DNA of 34,938 bases, taken from Ignavibacteria bacterium (lineage in GTDB: Bacteria; Bacteroidota; Ignavibacteria; Kapaibacteriales; UBA4661). Shown in pieces: positions 23,530 through 31,871 of the stretch. Where the stretch lies: the NCBI GenBank assembly GCA_014654705.1, contig JACVZY010000072.1, forward strand, positions 1 through 34,938, given 5' to 3'. A program made the position numbers and the translations under genes. A model generated the notes under the pieces. It searched no databases, was not told the origin of the DNA, and was given only the letters and a program-made list of their open reading frames with translations. Position 1 is the stretch's first letter. Every line of letters begins with the position of its first letter.

Positions 23530-24444
23530 ATGAAACGGAACAATTCATTCGATGAAGCCCCGCACGATACCATGCCTTACACAAGGAATATCGCCATGAG
23601 CAGTTTCTCAAACAACAACTGGGACAAATATAATACCGGTAAAGACAATCGCGGTCGTAAAAACCAGCAAGATTGGCAAGAAGACTTTGCCGATATGCGC
23701 GATAAATGGCGTAAACGCAGACGTGACCGCTTTGAACGCGACCTAGACAGAGGCAAGGAATACCGTACTCGTGCCGGTGAAATTGTCGGCGAAATTATTG
23801 ATACCGTCATGGATGCCGTTGATTCGGCGCTCGACACCGCCAAAACAAGCCGTGCTCGTTTTGAGCAGCAACGTGCCAATGCACCGACGGCGCTAGACCG
23901 TTACCGCGAAGAAACCTACAAGCGTCTTGTCAAAAAACTCCAGCAAGCCGAGCGCAAGCTCGAAAGCGGCAAGCGAAGCGTTGTGTTTAGTGTGATTATG
24001 TCCGGGTGTTTTAGCGTTGCGATGGTGTTCGGTGATGCCGACTTTGGTGTTCCGGCGCTTGTTTTTGCCGGTTTTGCCGCTATGTCCGCTTACGGTGTCC
24101 GCGAGAATCGCCAGAAATTTTATCGTTTGCAGGCAGAGCATCAAGAATTTCTTGCTCTCGCGCCCGCATCTACGCCGATGTCGCCTTCTGCTCCGGCAAA
24201 CTTTGTGCTGATGGAAAAAGCAGTTTTGCGCTACGCATTTGAGCATCAAGGCAAGGTCTATCCTGAGCTATTGGTGATTGAATCCGACTTCTCGCTTTCC
24301 GAAGTAGAGCAGTTCCTGAAGCACGCCGTCGAAAAGCGCATTGCGGCGGTGGAGATTGATGCCAACGGTCGCGCTTTCTACTACTTCAGCAGCCTTGATA
24401 ATTCCGACCCTTATTCGGCTTTGAATCAGACGATGCCCAAGTAA
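23530..24444 (+). CDS. Hypothetical protein with charged coiled coil, two membrane segments and a helical C-terminal domain
   Basis: I do not recognise a family. I choose the ATG at 23530 (304 residues), which has GGAG eight bases ahead; ATGs at 23572 and 23596 are alternatives and the frame is open back to 23422. The first ~140 residues are very charged (WRKRRRDRFERDLDRGKEYRTR), followed by a coiled coil to about 150. Two adjacent hydrophobic segments at about 152-185 (VVFSVIMSGCFSVAMVF and VPALVFAGFAAMSAYGV) suggest a hairpin in the membrane. The last ~90 residues (VLRYAFEHQGKVYPELL, FSLSEVEQFLKHAVEKRIAAVEI) look like a winged-helix or similar small domain. It reads divergently from comEC. 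Confidence 0.7.
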   Translation: MKRNNSFDEAPHDTMPYTRNIAMSSFSNNNWDKYNTGKDNRGRKNQQDWQEDFADMRDKWRKRRRDRFERDLDRGKEYRTRAGEIVGEIIDTVMDAVDSALDTAKTSRARFEQQRANAPTALDRYREETYKRLVKKLQQAERKLESGKRSVVFSVIMSGCFSVAMVFGDADFGVPALVFAGFAAMSAYGVRENRQKFYRLQAEHQEFLALAPASTPMSPSAPANFVLMEKAVLRYAFEHQGKVYPELLVIESDFSLSEVEQFLKHAVEKRIAAVEIDANGRAFYYFSSLDNSDPYSALNQTMPK

Positions 24445-24576
24445 TTATTGGCAGTGTGAAGTTTGGGGTGTTGAGTTCAAAAGCCTGCAACGCTAGCAAT
24501 GAAGAGCCTTGGATTACAATTTATTCAAAATTAATCGTTTACCCCTTGGGCTTATTTACCACCACTTTTTTCAGTT

Positions 24577-25791
24577 ATGGCTACACATCCGGCGTTCAAT
24601 ACTATTTCTGATGCCATTAGCGACCTCAAACAAGGCAAAATTATTATTGTTTTAGACGATGAAGACCGTGAAAATGAAGGCGACCTCATTTGTGCTTCGG
24701 AACTCTGTACACCAGAGATGATTAACTTCATGGCAACCGAAGGACGTGGGTTGGTGTGCGTATCCATTACTCCCGAAAGGGCACACGCACTTGAACTTGA
24801 CGCGATGGTGCGCTCTAATACGGCATTGCACGGCACAAAATTCACTGTATCGGTAGATTATCTGCACAATACCAGTTCCGGCATTTCCACGTTTGACCGT
24901 GCTGCAACGGTGCGTTCGCTTGCCGACCCTGCTACTAAGCCGTCTGATTTGGGCAGACCCGGACATATCTTTCCGCTTATCGCCGCCGAGGAAGGCGTAC
25001 TGCGCCGCGCAGGACATACCGAAGCAACCGTAGATTTAATGAGACTTGCAGGACTTGAACCGTGCGGGGTGTTGTGCGAGATTCTGGACGAAGACGGCAC
25101 GATGAAGCGCAGGGACGCGCTGATTGAGTTCGCAAAAAAACACTCCATGAAGATTATTACCGTCAAAGACCTAATTGCATATCGTTTACAGACGGACAGA
25201 TTGGTAACAAAGGTTGCCGAAGCCGAGATGCCAACGGAGTTCGGCGAATTCAAAATCATCGGGTATCAAAATGTAGTGGATGGCAAAGAGCACATTGCAC
25301 TGGTCAAAGGTTCGTGGACTGCTGATGAGTCGGTATTGGTGCGCGTTCACTCGGAATGTCTGACGGGCGACGTATTCCACTCCATGCGCTGCGACTGCGG
25401 TTTGCAGTTGGATGCAGCAATGAAGCGCATCAGCGAAGACGGCAAAGGTGTCTTGCTTTATATGCGCCAGGAAGGGCGCGGTATCGGGCTTTTGAACAAG
25501 ATTCGCGCTTACGCCCTGCAAGAGCAAGGCATGGACACCGTGCAAGCAAACGAAGCACTCGGCTTTCAGCCGGATGCCCGTGATTACGGCATCGGCGCAC
25601 AGATACTTGCCGACTTAGGCGTACACAAAATGCGTCTGCTAACGAATAACCCTACCAAGCGAGTCGGGTTGGAAAGCTACGGCTTAGAAGTGGTGGAGCG
25701 CGTCCCGATTGAGGTGGCGCACAACGACCGTAACATTGACTATATGCGCACGAAAAAAACGAAAATGGGGCACTTGCTTCAGCACTTGTAA
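24577..25791 (+). CDS. ribBA: Bifunctional 3,4-dihydroxy-2-butanone-4-phosphate synthase / GTP cyclohydrolase II
   Basis: This protein performs both entry steps of riboflavin synthesis: formation of the four-carbon unit from ribulose 5-phosphate (N-terminal RibB domain, about 8-205) and opening of GTP (C-terminal RibA domain, about 210-400). The RibB motif [16 protein letters not shown] (27-42) and the [14 protein letters not shown] segment are intact. RibA has the zinc ligands C261, C272 and C274 ([18 protein letters not shown]) and the RQEGRGIGL loop around R298-R301. The length of 404 is standard. No FMN riboswitch pattern was recognised in the 130 bases upstream, and no other rib gene lies in the window. 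Confidence 0.96.
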   Translation: MATHPAFNTISDAISDLKQGKIIIVLDDEDRENEGDLICASELCTPEMINFMATEGRGLVCVSITPERAHALELDAMVRSNTALHGTKFTVSVDYLHNTSSGISTFDRAATVRSLADPATKPSDLGRPGHIFPLIAAEEGVLRRAGHTEATVDLMRLAGLEPCGVLCEILDEDGTMKRRDALIEFAKKHSMKIITVKDLIAYRLQTDRLVTKVAEAEMPTEFGEFKIIGYQNVVDGKEHIALVKGSWTADESVLVRVHSECLTGDVFHSMRCDCGLQLDAAMKRISEDGKGVLLYMRQEGRGIGLLNKIRAYALQEQGMDTVQANEALGFQPDARDYGIGAQILADLGVHKMRLLTNNPTKRVGLESYGLEVVERVPIEVAHNDRNIDYMRTKKTKMGHLLQHL

Positions 25792-25821
25792 TCTCATTGT
25801 AACACCTTGCAAAAATTCATC

Positions 25822-25852
25822 TTGGCACTACCATAAAGTTTTCGTAACTTTG
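25822..25852 (+). promoter_or_regulatory. Bacteroidota-type promoter upstream of greA
   Basis: TTG at 25822-25824 and TAACTTTG at 25845-25852 are 20 bases apart, fitting the TTTG / TAnnTTTG promoter of Bacteroidota. It lies between ribBA and the stem-loop at 25869, so a transcript from it would meet that terminator after only a few dozen bases. Confidence 0.55.
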
Positions 25853-25868
25853 TAACTCGCTTTTGAAC

Positions 25869-25911
25869 CAAAGCCATTCCCCGTAAAGCGCGGTGATGGC
25901 TTTGTTTTTTT
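25869..25911 (+). terminator. Intrinsic terminator between ribBA and greA
   Basis: CAAAGCCAT (25869-25877) and ATGGCTTTG (25896-25904) pair perfectly, and T7 follows. It may end ribBA transcription or act as an attenuator in the greA leader, because a promoter-like sequence lies upstream of it. Confidence 0.85.
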
Positions 25912-25940
25912 TATTGTTTTTTGGTTTTTGCCTCTTTTTG

Positions 25941-25992
25941 TTTTACCTCATTTTTATATCTTTTTACCTCATTTTTATATCTTTTTACCTCA
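25941..25992 (+). repeat. 2.5 copies of a 21-bp pyrimidine-rich repeat in the greA leader
   Basis: The units at 25941-25961 and 25962-25982 are identical (core TTTTACCTCATTTTTATATC), and a third partial unit runs to about 25992. They end about 20 bases before the greA ATG. The repeat length is a multiple of three and the frame is open through it, so slippage would not shift the upstream frame. Confidence 0.85.
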
Positions 25993-26011
25993 CTTTGACC
26001 ATATTTCAACC

Positions 26012-26488
26012 ATGAGTACACAACCGATTTACCTCAGCAAGGAGCGATTGAATCAACTCGAAGCCGAACTAAACGAAATGACCACAAAAGGTCGTGCCGA
26101 AATTGCCCGTAAAATTGGCGAGGCTCGCTCCCACGGCGACTTGAAGGAAAATGGTGATTATGATGCCGCAAAAGAAGAGCAGGGCTTGTTGGAATTGCGC
26201 ATCAACAAAATTCAGGCGACGCTTGCGCGTGCTCGGACAGTCGAGCCGGGAGATTATCCGGCAGACAAAGTCTATATTCTTGCCAAAGTAAAACTCAAAA
26301 ACAAGAAGAACAATGCCATACTCGAATACACCCTTGTAAGCGAGGAAGAGGCTGACTTTGAAAAAAATAAACTTGCTGTGAACTCACCCGTAGGACGTGC
26401 ACTAATGGGCAAGTCCGTTGGCGAAATTGCCTCGGTGAAAGTACCGGCGGGATTGACAGAATACGAGATATTAGAGATTTCTCGCTAA
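26012..26488 (+). CDS. greA: Transcription elongation factor GreA
   Basis: GreA rescues backtracked RNA polymerase by stimulating cleavage of the nascent RNA through the polymerase secondary channel. The product is 158 residues from the ATG at 26012, exactly the common length. The N-terminal coiled coil (1-80) carries the acidic tip sequence GDLKENGDYDAAKEEQ, and the C-terminal FKBP-like domain ends with SPVGRALMGKSVGEIASVKVPAG. A TTG-started extension through the tandem repeat (adding FYIFLPH repeats) is open but is not a GreA feature and is rejected. A terminator follows directly. Confidence 0.95.
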   Translation: MSTQPIYLSKERLNQLEAELNEMTTKGRAEIARKIGEARSHGDLKENGDYDAAKEEQGLLELRINKIQATLARARTVEPGDYPADKVYILAKVKLKNKKNNAILEYTLVSEEEADFEKNKLAVNSPVGRALMGKSVGEIASVKVPAGLTEYEILEISR

Positions 26489-26518
26489 CACTGATTAGCC
26501 TCCAGCAACAAAAACAAG

Positions 26519-26560
26519 CGGCGACAGAGCAAGAATTGATGCGCTCTGCCGCCGTTTTTT
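26519..26560 (+). terminator. Intrinsic terminator after greA
   Basis: A 12-base stem (26519-26530 with 26543-26554) with one mismatch is followed by T6. It lies just before the clpB-like promoter. Confidence 0.88.
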
Positions 26561-26565
26561 CGTTC

Positions 26566-26596
26566 TTGTCCGAACTATGAAAAAATTGTAGATTTG
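26566..26596 (+). promoter_or_regulatory. Bacteroidota-type promoter of the clpB-like gene
   Basis: TTG at 26566-26568 and TAGATTTG at 26589-26596 are 20 bases apart, identical in spacing to the greA promoter. The start codon at 26635 is 38 bases past the -7 box, leaving a short leader. No CIRCE-like heat-shock operator was seen. Confidence 0.65.
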
Positions 26597-26634
26597 TTTA
26601 ATCCTTGGCGTACCACCTATTCAAGGCAACAGCA

Positions 26635-27951
26635 ATGAACTTCCAAAAACTCACGCTCAAAGCACAAGAAGCGCTCCAACGCGCCCAAGAAATAGCCTCT
26701 GCGAACAACCACCAGTCCATCGAACCCGCCCACGCTCTGCTGGCGCTTTTGGAGGATTCGGGGGGAATTATTCCACCCATGCTGCTGAAACTCGGCGCAA
26801 ATGTGGACTACCTCAAATCCAAGACGCAGCAAGACCTCGACGCACTTCCTAAAGTCGGTGGAACAGTAGTGGGAAGTCAGTTTCTGAGCCGTGACTTGGG
26901 AAGCGTGATGGAGCTTGCACTCAAAGAAGCACAAAAACTAGGTGACGAATACGTCAGCACCGAACATCTGCTTATGGCGATTGCGGAGCAGAAATCCTCT
27001 GCATCCCAGCTTTTGCGTGACCAAGGGGTGACGAAAGATGCTGTTGTGAAAATTCTCAAGGATTTTCGCGGTTCGCAGCGCGTTACCGACCAAAATCCCG
27101 AAGATAAATACCAAGCGCTCAAACGCTACGGGCGCTCCATCAATGACGAGGCACGAAAAGGCAAAATTGACCCCATTATCGGGCGTGAGGAAGAGATTCG
27201 GCGCGTTCTTCAAGTGCTTTCGCGCCGCACGAAAAACAATCCTGTTCTCATCGGTGAGCCGGGCGTAGGCAAGACTGCCATCGCTGAAGGCATTGCGCAG
27301 CGCATCGTCACCGGCGACGTGCCGGAGACGCTCAAGACCAAAACGATTATCGCGCTGGATATGGGCGCACTTGTGGCTGGCACGAGTTTTCGCGGGCAGT
27401 TTGAAGAGCGCTTGAAAGCGGTCGTGCGCGAAGTGAGCGAATCCGACGGTGAAATTATTCTTTTCATTGACGAGCTGCATACGCTTGTGGGCGCGGGTGC
27501 GACCAACCAAGGTAGTATGGACGCAGCAAATATTCTCAAGCCTGCACTGGCGCGCGGTGAACTTCGTTGCATCGGTGCAACAACACTGGACGAATATCAA
27601 AAATACATCGAAAAAGATGCCGCTTTGGAGCGCCGCTTCCAAAAAGTGCTGATTGAAGAGCCAAATGTGGAAGATACTATCACGATTTTGCGCGGTATCA
27701 AAGAGCGCTACGAAGTGCATCATGGCGTGCGTATCACCGACGGAGCGCTTATAGCGGCGGCGCAGCTTTCGCATCGCTATATTGCCGACCGCTTCTTGCC
27801 GGACAAGGCGATTGACCTCATAGACGAGTCGGCATCCAAACTGCGCATTGAGATTGATTCTATGCCCGAAGAATTGGATTCTATCGAACGTAAAATTCGC
27901 CAGTTGGAAATTGAACGCGAGGCGCTACTGCGGGAACTTGGCGAGGCGTAA
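26635..27951 (+). CDS. ClpB-like AAA+ protein, ends after the first ATPase domain
   Basis: The 438-residue product matches the first half of ClpB. It has the double Clp N domain (1-145), then NBD1 with Walker A GEPGVGKT (207-214), Walker B LFIDE (276-280), sensor-1 region [22 protein letters not shown] with arginine fingers R333/R334, and the sensor-2-like region to about 405. It stops with LRELGEA and tandem TAA TAG at the very start of the middle coiled-coil domain. Full ClpB is about 860 residues. No continuation of the middle domain or NBD2 was found in any frame in the 146 bases before the next gene. It has its own promoter and an intact frame, so it may be a truncated but expressed form, a decaying copy, or an assembly join. 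NBD2 loss should abolish normal disaggregase action. Confidence 0.85.
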   Translation: MNFQKLTLKAQEALQRAQEIASANNHQSIEPAHALLALLEDSGGIIPPMLLKLGANVDYLKSKTQQDLDALPKVGGTVVGSQFLSRDLGSVMELALKEAQKLGDEYVSTEHLLMAIAEQKSSASQLLRDQGVTKDAVVKILKDFRGSQRVTDQNPEDKYQALKRYGRSINDEARKGKIDPIIGREEEIRRVLQVLSRRTKNNPVLIGEPGVGKTAIAEGIAQRIVTGDVPETLKTKTIIALDMGALVAGTSFRGQFEERLKAVVREVSESDGEIILFIDELHTLVGAGATNQGSMDAANILKPALARGELRCIGATTLDEYQKYIEKDAALERRFQKVLIEEPNVEDTITILRGIKERYEVHHGVRITDGALIAAAQLSHRYIADRFLPDKAIDLIDESASKLRIEIDSMPEELDSIERKIRQLEIEREALLRELGEA

Positions 27952-28097
27952 TAGCGCGGTACCCGAAACACGAACTCTATTTTTATGTGCATATCCATTT
28001 GCCGAGAGACTACTCACTTTTCTACGTTTGTTTTGAATCCGTACCACGTTTATCCACGTTCTGTCCATATCATCTTCAGAACACAACCCTAGCAATT

Positions 28098-28847
28098 ATG
28101 AGCCTACAAATAGAACAACCCCATATCTTCCCCTCCAATATCCTTGCAGGCGTCACCGAGCGTAATACGCACCTTTTCCCCGAAACAGGTTTGTCGTTGC
28201 TCAAAGGGCACATTTTGAACGAGGAAGAAGTGGCAGAGCATCGTCTTCGTCTGGCAGAGGCTATTGGCGTGGAGGGCAAAGCATTAAAGTTTCAAAAGCA
28301 AGTCCACGCTACCACCGTGCGTACACTCACACATGAGAACCATGAGCGCCACACCAACGAGCCTTTTGAGGAGTCCGACGGGATGGTAACGCAAACTCAT
28401 GGTTTTATCTTGTGCGTAGGCATAGCCGATTGTGCGGCTGTTTTGCTCTACGATCCGGAGAATCAGGTTATCGCGGCACTTCATTCGGGGTGGAAAGGAA
28501 CGCACGGAAATATTGTGCAAGGCGGTATCAATGATATGAGCAAGAAATTCGGGACGAAAGCCTCGTCGCTTTTGGCGTATATCTCGCCTTGTGCTTCGGG
28601 GGAACGCTACGTAGTGCGCGAGGACGTAGCGCAGTTTTTTACCGCTCCGGCGCTTCAGCGCTTGAATGACGACGAATATCTCTTCGACAACCGCCTTCGT
28701 ATCACCGAGCAGTTACTTGCCGCCGGCGTAAAACCGCAGCATATCGAAGTAGCGGCAGGCTGCACCATCAGCGACGAGCGCTATCACTCGCACCGCCGCG
28801 ACGGTGAGCGAGCCGGAAGAATGGTGGCGTTTATTGGGATGAAATAG
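28098..28847 (+). CDS. pgeF: YfiH/PgeF-type laccase-domain protein
   Basis: This family (polyphenol oxidase, COG1496) is annotated as multicopper polyphenol oxidase. Members act as purine nucleoside phosphorylases with adenosine deaminase activity, and E. coli YfiH (PgeF) corrects wrong residues in peptidoglycan precursors. From the ATG at 28098 the product is 249 residues, the usual size. The metal-binding triad is H70 (QKQVHATTV), C112 (ADCAAVLLYD) and H129 (ALHSGWKGT). SDGMVTQTHG and SPCASGERYVV are also family features, and a twice-repeated HSHRRDG-like end (YHSHRRDGERAGRMVAFIGM) is typical. The earlier open frame to 27987 is not used. Confidence 0.92.
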   Translation: MSLQIEQPHIFPSNILAGVTERNTHLFPETGLSLLKGHILNEEEVAEHRLRLAEAIGVEGKALKFQKQVHATTVRTLTHENHERHTNEPFEESDGMVTQTHGFILCVGIADCAAVLLYDPENQVIAALHSGWKGTHGNIVQGGINDMSKKFGTKASSLLAYISPCASGERYVVREDVAQFFTAPALQRLNDDEYLFDNRLRITEQLLAAGVKPQHIEVAAGCTISDERYHSHRRDGERAGRMVAFIGMK

Positions 28848-28851
28848 CAGA

Positions 28852-29055
28852 TTGTCGGTGTTCATTTCTACGAATCCTCAGTTTCTATGGATGCTCAGGC
28901 TTCACTACGATATGGTTGTAACGCAAGCTCCAAAATCCAATTTTGTTTTCTGCCCATTTCACGCTAAATTAGCAGACTTCTCGCGTAATAATTTGATAGA
29001 CCAAGAATTACGTTTTTTGCAAGAAGGTTGGGTAGATATAATCACCGCCGATTGA
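28852..29055 (+). CDS. Possible small hypothetical protein
   Basis: A 67-codon frame from a TTG (or 54 codons from the ATG at 28891) fills most of the gap between pgeF and nusB. The last 38 residues (FVFCPFHAKLADFSRNNLIDQEL, EGWVDIITAD) have a normal protein-like composition, but there is no ribosome site, no signal peptide and no recognisable family. It could equally be the 3' remnant of a decayed gene. Confidence 0.25.
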   Translation: MSVFISTNPQFLWMLRLHYDMVVTQAPKSNFVFCPFHAKLADFSRNNLIDQELRFLQEGWVDIITAD

Positions 29056-29106
29056 TTGCCCACGATTCAATGTTCTTTGTTTGATTTTAGTAGAAAGTAC
29101 GAATGT

Positions 29107-29745
29107 ATGTCGCAGAATAATCGCTCGGAACCACAACGCTCGGAGAGCGCACGCAAAGCGGATTCCGCTACGGTAATTACTACGCCGGTTGTGAAGGGAA
29201 CGCGGCGCATAGCGCGTGAAAAAGTGATGCAGCTTCTCTCAGCGCAGGAGGTATCCGAAGTGCATTGGCGCGAGAATTTCCTCCATGTTTTTCCCTACGA
29301 ATACCGCATAGACGAAGCGGAAACACCAAACCGCCTACTTTCCGAACAAGAAGTAGAGCGCCTCGAAGCTGATTTCATCATTGATTGGGACGACGAGATG
29401 AAACAGTTTGCACTTGAACTTCTTGACAAAACTGAGATTCACGCTGAATACGCTCTTGAGCTTATCGAAAAATTTTCGCAAAATTGGGAAGTCGGTCGTT
29501 TGGCGCATATTGACCGTGTGGTGCTGAAGATTGCTATTGCCGAACTCATAAGTTTTGAGGAAATCCCCGCCAAAGTTACCATCAACGAAGCCATCGAAAT
29601 CGTCAAAAAATACTCCACCGATAAAAGTAGCCAGTTTGTGAATGGCGTACTGGACTCTGCCTTTGCCGAACTCACCGCAAAAGGGCAAGCAACAAAGACC
29701 GGACGCGGGCTGCTGGACGTAAACCTCAGCAAGCATCGTGAATAA
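29107..29745 (+). CDS. nusB: Transcription antitermination factor NusB
   Basis: NusB with NusE/S10 binds boxA RNA and supports antitermination on rRNA operons. I start it at the ATG at 29107 (212 residues); a TTG-started extension of 17 codons has no support. The N-terminal ~45 residues are polar and poorly conserved. The NusB fold starts at about 48 (ARRIAREKVMQLLSAQEV style helix) and the C-terminal signature DRVVLKIAIAELISFEEIPAKVTINEAIEIVKKYSTDKSSQFVNGVLD is unmistakable. It is longer than E. coli NusB (139), partly through an insertion around the acidic segment at 80-110. It overlaps the ispD start by eight bases. Confidence 0.94.
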   Translation: MSQNNRSEPQRSESARKADSATVITTPVVKGTRRIAREKVMQLLSAQEVSEVHWRENFLHVFPYEYRIDEAETPNRLLSEQEVERLEADFIIDWDDEMKQFALELLDKTEIHAEYALELIEKFSQNWEVGRLAHIDRVVLKIAIAELISFEEIPAKVTINEAIEIVKKYSTDKSSQFVNGVLDSAFAELTAKGQATKTGRGLLDVNLSKHRE

Positions 29746-30442
29746 AGCCGATCGCCAAGAAGTGCGTACCACCGTCATTATCCCCGCCGCCGGCTCCGGT
29801 ACACGCTTTGGCGCTAGCCGCCCGAAGCAATTTGTTCCTCTTCTGGGTGTGCCGATTCTCGTTCGCACCCTTCAGGCATTTGAAGAGACCGATGCCGTAC
29901 AAAATATCGTTATTGCTGCATCGCCTGACTTTCATGCTCCTATCGCCGAACTCACAGCAGAGTATCATCTCACAAAAATTGCTGCGATAGTTGAAGGTGG
30001 AAAAGAGCGCCAAGACTCCATCTTTAATGCCCTCCAAACAAGTATTAGTGCCGTTTCCGATGTACTTCTTGTGCATGATGCGGTGCGCCCTTTTGTTACG
30101 CCCGATTTCATCCAAACGATCATCAACTCAGCATGGGAGCACGGCGCGGCAATTCCGGGGCTGACACCGAAAGAAACGATAAAAGAATGTACCGAAGCGG
30201 GATTGGTGGCGGCAACGCACGAGCGCTCACGCCTCAGGGCAATCCAAACGCCGCAAGGTTTCCGGCGCGAAATCTTGGTAGCTGCCTATCGCAAGGCGCA
30301 GGAGCATGGGTTTCTCGGCACAGATGATGCAAGCGTGGTCGAATTTGCGGGTTTCCCGGTTCATGTCATTGCGGGAGAAGAGAAAAATATCAAGATTACC
30401 ACACCGCTTGATTTTGCGTGGGCGGAGTTTCTGTTGCGATAG
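29738..30442 (+). CDS. ispD: 2-C-methyl-D-erythritol 4-phosphate cytidylyltransferase
   Basis: IspD couples MEP with CTP, the third step of the non-mevalonate isoprenoid pathway. The 234-residue product starts at a GTG inside the last codons of nusB, suggesting translational coupling. The CTP-binding glycine-rich loop IIPAAGSGTRFGASRPKQF (15-33) with the key R and K is intact, as are LVHDAVRPFV, TPQGFRREIL and GTDDASVVE, with KITTPLDF near the end. Its product line feeds the same isoprenoid pool that UppS in this window uses for carrier lipid. No ispF follows. Confidence 0.95.
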   Translation: MNKADRQEVRTTVIIPAAGSGTRFGASRPKQFVPLLGVPILVRTLQAFEETDAVQNIVIAASPDFHAPIAELTAEYHLTKIAAIVEGGKERQDSIFNALQTSISAVSDVLLVHDAVRPFVTPDFIQTIINSAWEHGAAIPGLTPKETIKECTEAGLVAATHERSRLRAIQTPQGFRREILVAAYRKAQEHGFLGTDDASVVEFAGFPVHVIAGEEKNIKITTPLDFAWAEFLLR

Positions 30443-30463
30443 AAATTTGCGGAGTTTACACTT

Positions 30464-30682
30464 TCAGCCACGACATATCACGCATGGAGCCTGCTGTTTC
30501 GGGCGTTTTGAGGCAAGTTTCACTAATAATTGCTCCAGTGTTTGCACGTTTGCAGCGCGAATTTGCTCTTTGATTTCCGTCATTGTTTGATTCAACAAGA
30601 GTGTTTTATTGTCCAGAATCTGCACCGCATCGCAGACGGCTTCGACAGGCTCCAGTGTCATGGTCATTGCAACCATCGCCAA
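30464..30682 (-). CDS. Possible small hypothetical protein
   Basis: A 72-codon frame on the opposite strand from ispD, or about 66 codons from an inner ATG, has normal-looking codon use and a helix-forming middle (LLNQTMTEIKEQIRAANVQTLEQLLVKLASKRPKQQ) with heptad-like hydrophobic spacing, suggesting a small coiled coil. No family is recognised. It ends with a short PCVICRG containing two cysteines, two residues apart. The rest of 30443-30930 holds nothing I can name. Coding status is doubtful. Confidence 0.35.
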   Translation of the reverse strand: MAMVAMTMTLEPVEAVCDAVQILDNKTLLLNQTMTEIKEQIRAANVQTLEQLLVKLASKRPKQQAPCVICRG

Positions 30683-30930
30683 AATTGTAGGAAAATAAAC
30701 GCCCAGCGCTGCGTTATGAAAATGGTCGGACGGATACTTTCAAAGCAGAAATATCGCCAATGTTTGCGGAAGGAGTGTTACGAGCGTAGCGAGCAAACGA
30801 TGGCTGCGCAGTAAGCATAAAACCTGATATTTGATATATGTTATCCAAGCCATTACGGTCTTTCTTTGAAGCGATTGTTTATTGGTTGTTGCCGTTCGAT
30901 TGCATTGATCTTTGATAAACCGCTCTGCCA

Positions 30931-31629
30931 CTAATTGCCGCCTTCTGGTGCGAGCGAGCGCAAATAGATTTGCCATCCTACGCCAAGCCCTACACTACCG
31001 GATTTTTGAATGATTTGTTCGCCCAGTATTCCCCAAGCAAGATTATAGCTGATAATTGGCTCTATACTGGTATTGGGGTTGAAAAACCATGCTAATCCGG
31101 CTCCAATTGTACCGGAATAGGACGCTACGGGCGATGATATTGTTCCTACATTTCCTGTACTAAAGAGCTGTAACGGCGACGGTTGAAATCCTAAGCCTAC
31201 GGTAGCAAATGGATAAATTTTTGCACCAATCTCCGGGAAGAAATAGCGGACAAATGGAGAGACAGCGATTGAAAGATACGAACTCGAACCTGAGCTTCTG
31301 GAAGAAAAAGAGCTGGAGTATGAGATGGAAATGGAATTCGTATAAAAACTTGGGATGATCTGGCATCCCAAAACGATATTATCAGAAACAAAATATCCGA
31401 GACTGGGTCCAATTGAGACTCTAAAATTTGATGAAAAAATAGTATAGGGTGTGATGAGGCTGGAAAGAGGCGATGAAGAATAAAAAGCGTTGTAGTCGGA
31501 ATAACTGTAGCTTAAAGACGCAAAACCTCCGACCATGAACTGTCCTTGCTTGGGCTGTGCTTCTACTCTGACGCTCAGAAGCAGCACACAAAACAAAAAT
31601 GTAACAATGCAATGCAATAAATTCTTCAT
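30931..31629 (-). CDS. Small outer-membrane beta-barrel protein
   Basis: The start is the ATG at 31629, which is followed by a good signal peptide (MKNLLHCIVTFLFCVLLLSVRVEA, cleavage near EAQ); the longer frame to 31761 is not used. The remaining ~208 residues alternate in strand pattern with many Ser, Tyr and Gly (GGFASLSYSYSD, VSIGPSLGYFVSDNIVLGCQIIPSFY, AVSPFVRYFF, AKIYPFATVGLGF, GTIGAGLAWFFNPNTSIEPIISYNLAW, GSVGLGVGWQIYL). This is the pattern of eight-stranded OmpA/OmpW-like porin-family barrels. A Ser-rich loop (FSSRSSGSSSY) between strands may be exposed. Its exact function is unknown. It is AT-richer than neighbours. Confidence 0.8.
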   Translation of the reverse strand: MKNLLHCIVTFLFCVLLLSVRVEAQPKQGQFMVGGFASLSYSYSDYNAFYSSSPLSSLITPYTIFSSNFRVSIGPSLGYFVSDNIVLGCQIIPSFYTNSISISYSSSFSSRSSGSSSYLSIAVSPFVRYFFPEIGAKIYPFATVGLGFQPSPLQLFSTGNVGTISSPVASYSGTIGAGLAWFFNPNTSIEPIISYNLAWGILGEQIIQKSGSVGLGVGWQIYLRSLAPEGGN

Positions 31630-31666
31630 TGGAATTCCGAAAATAAATGAAAAAAATAGGTATTGA

Positions 31667-31837
31667 CCTCTTTCCTGCCGAAACCAAACGTGGGGTGTTC
31701 TTGCATACAACATCGGGACATTCAAACGAGCATTAAAGTGGATTTTAGACCCACGCACCAAAGAAGCCTTCTCAAAATACTACTTTTCTCTATTTCCGCA
31801 AGTGGCGGAATGGGCGGTTGTTTCGCACCATGAATAG
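31667..31837 (+). pseudogene. Remnant of a coding region, possibly transposase C-terminus
   Basis: Between two minus-strand genes, a plus-strand frame without any start codon reads as protein-like sequence: WGVLAYNIGTFKRALKWIL, then DPRTKEAFSKYYFSLFPQ and VAEWAVVSHHE before a TAG. The xxxLAYNxxxxxR pattern near a C-terminus recalls DDE transposases of IS4-like families, but the match is short and from memory. It is preceded by a stop and no inverted repeats were seen, so it is at most a decayed fragment. Confidence 0.35.
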
Positions 31838-31871
31838 CTACGTCAGCATCGAAATAACTACATCGCTTCCT

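Noticed and set aside
24445-24576. FMN riboswitch upstream of ribBA
   Set aside because: The conserved RFN-element blocks were not found in this short gap.
25928-26011. N-terminal extension of GreA with FYIFLPH repeats
   Set aside because: The ATG at 26012 gives the exact family length, and the extension is only the translation of the leader tandem repeat.
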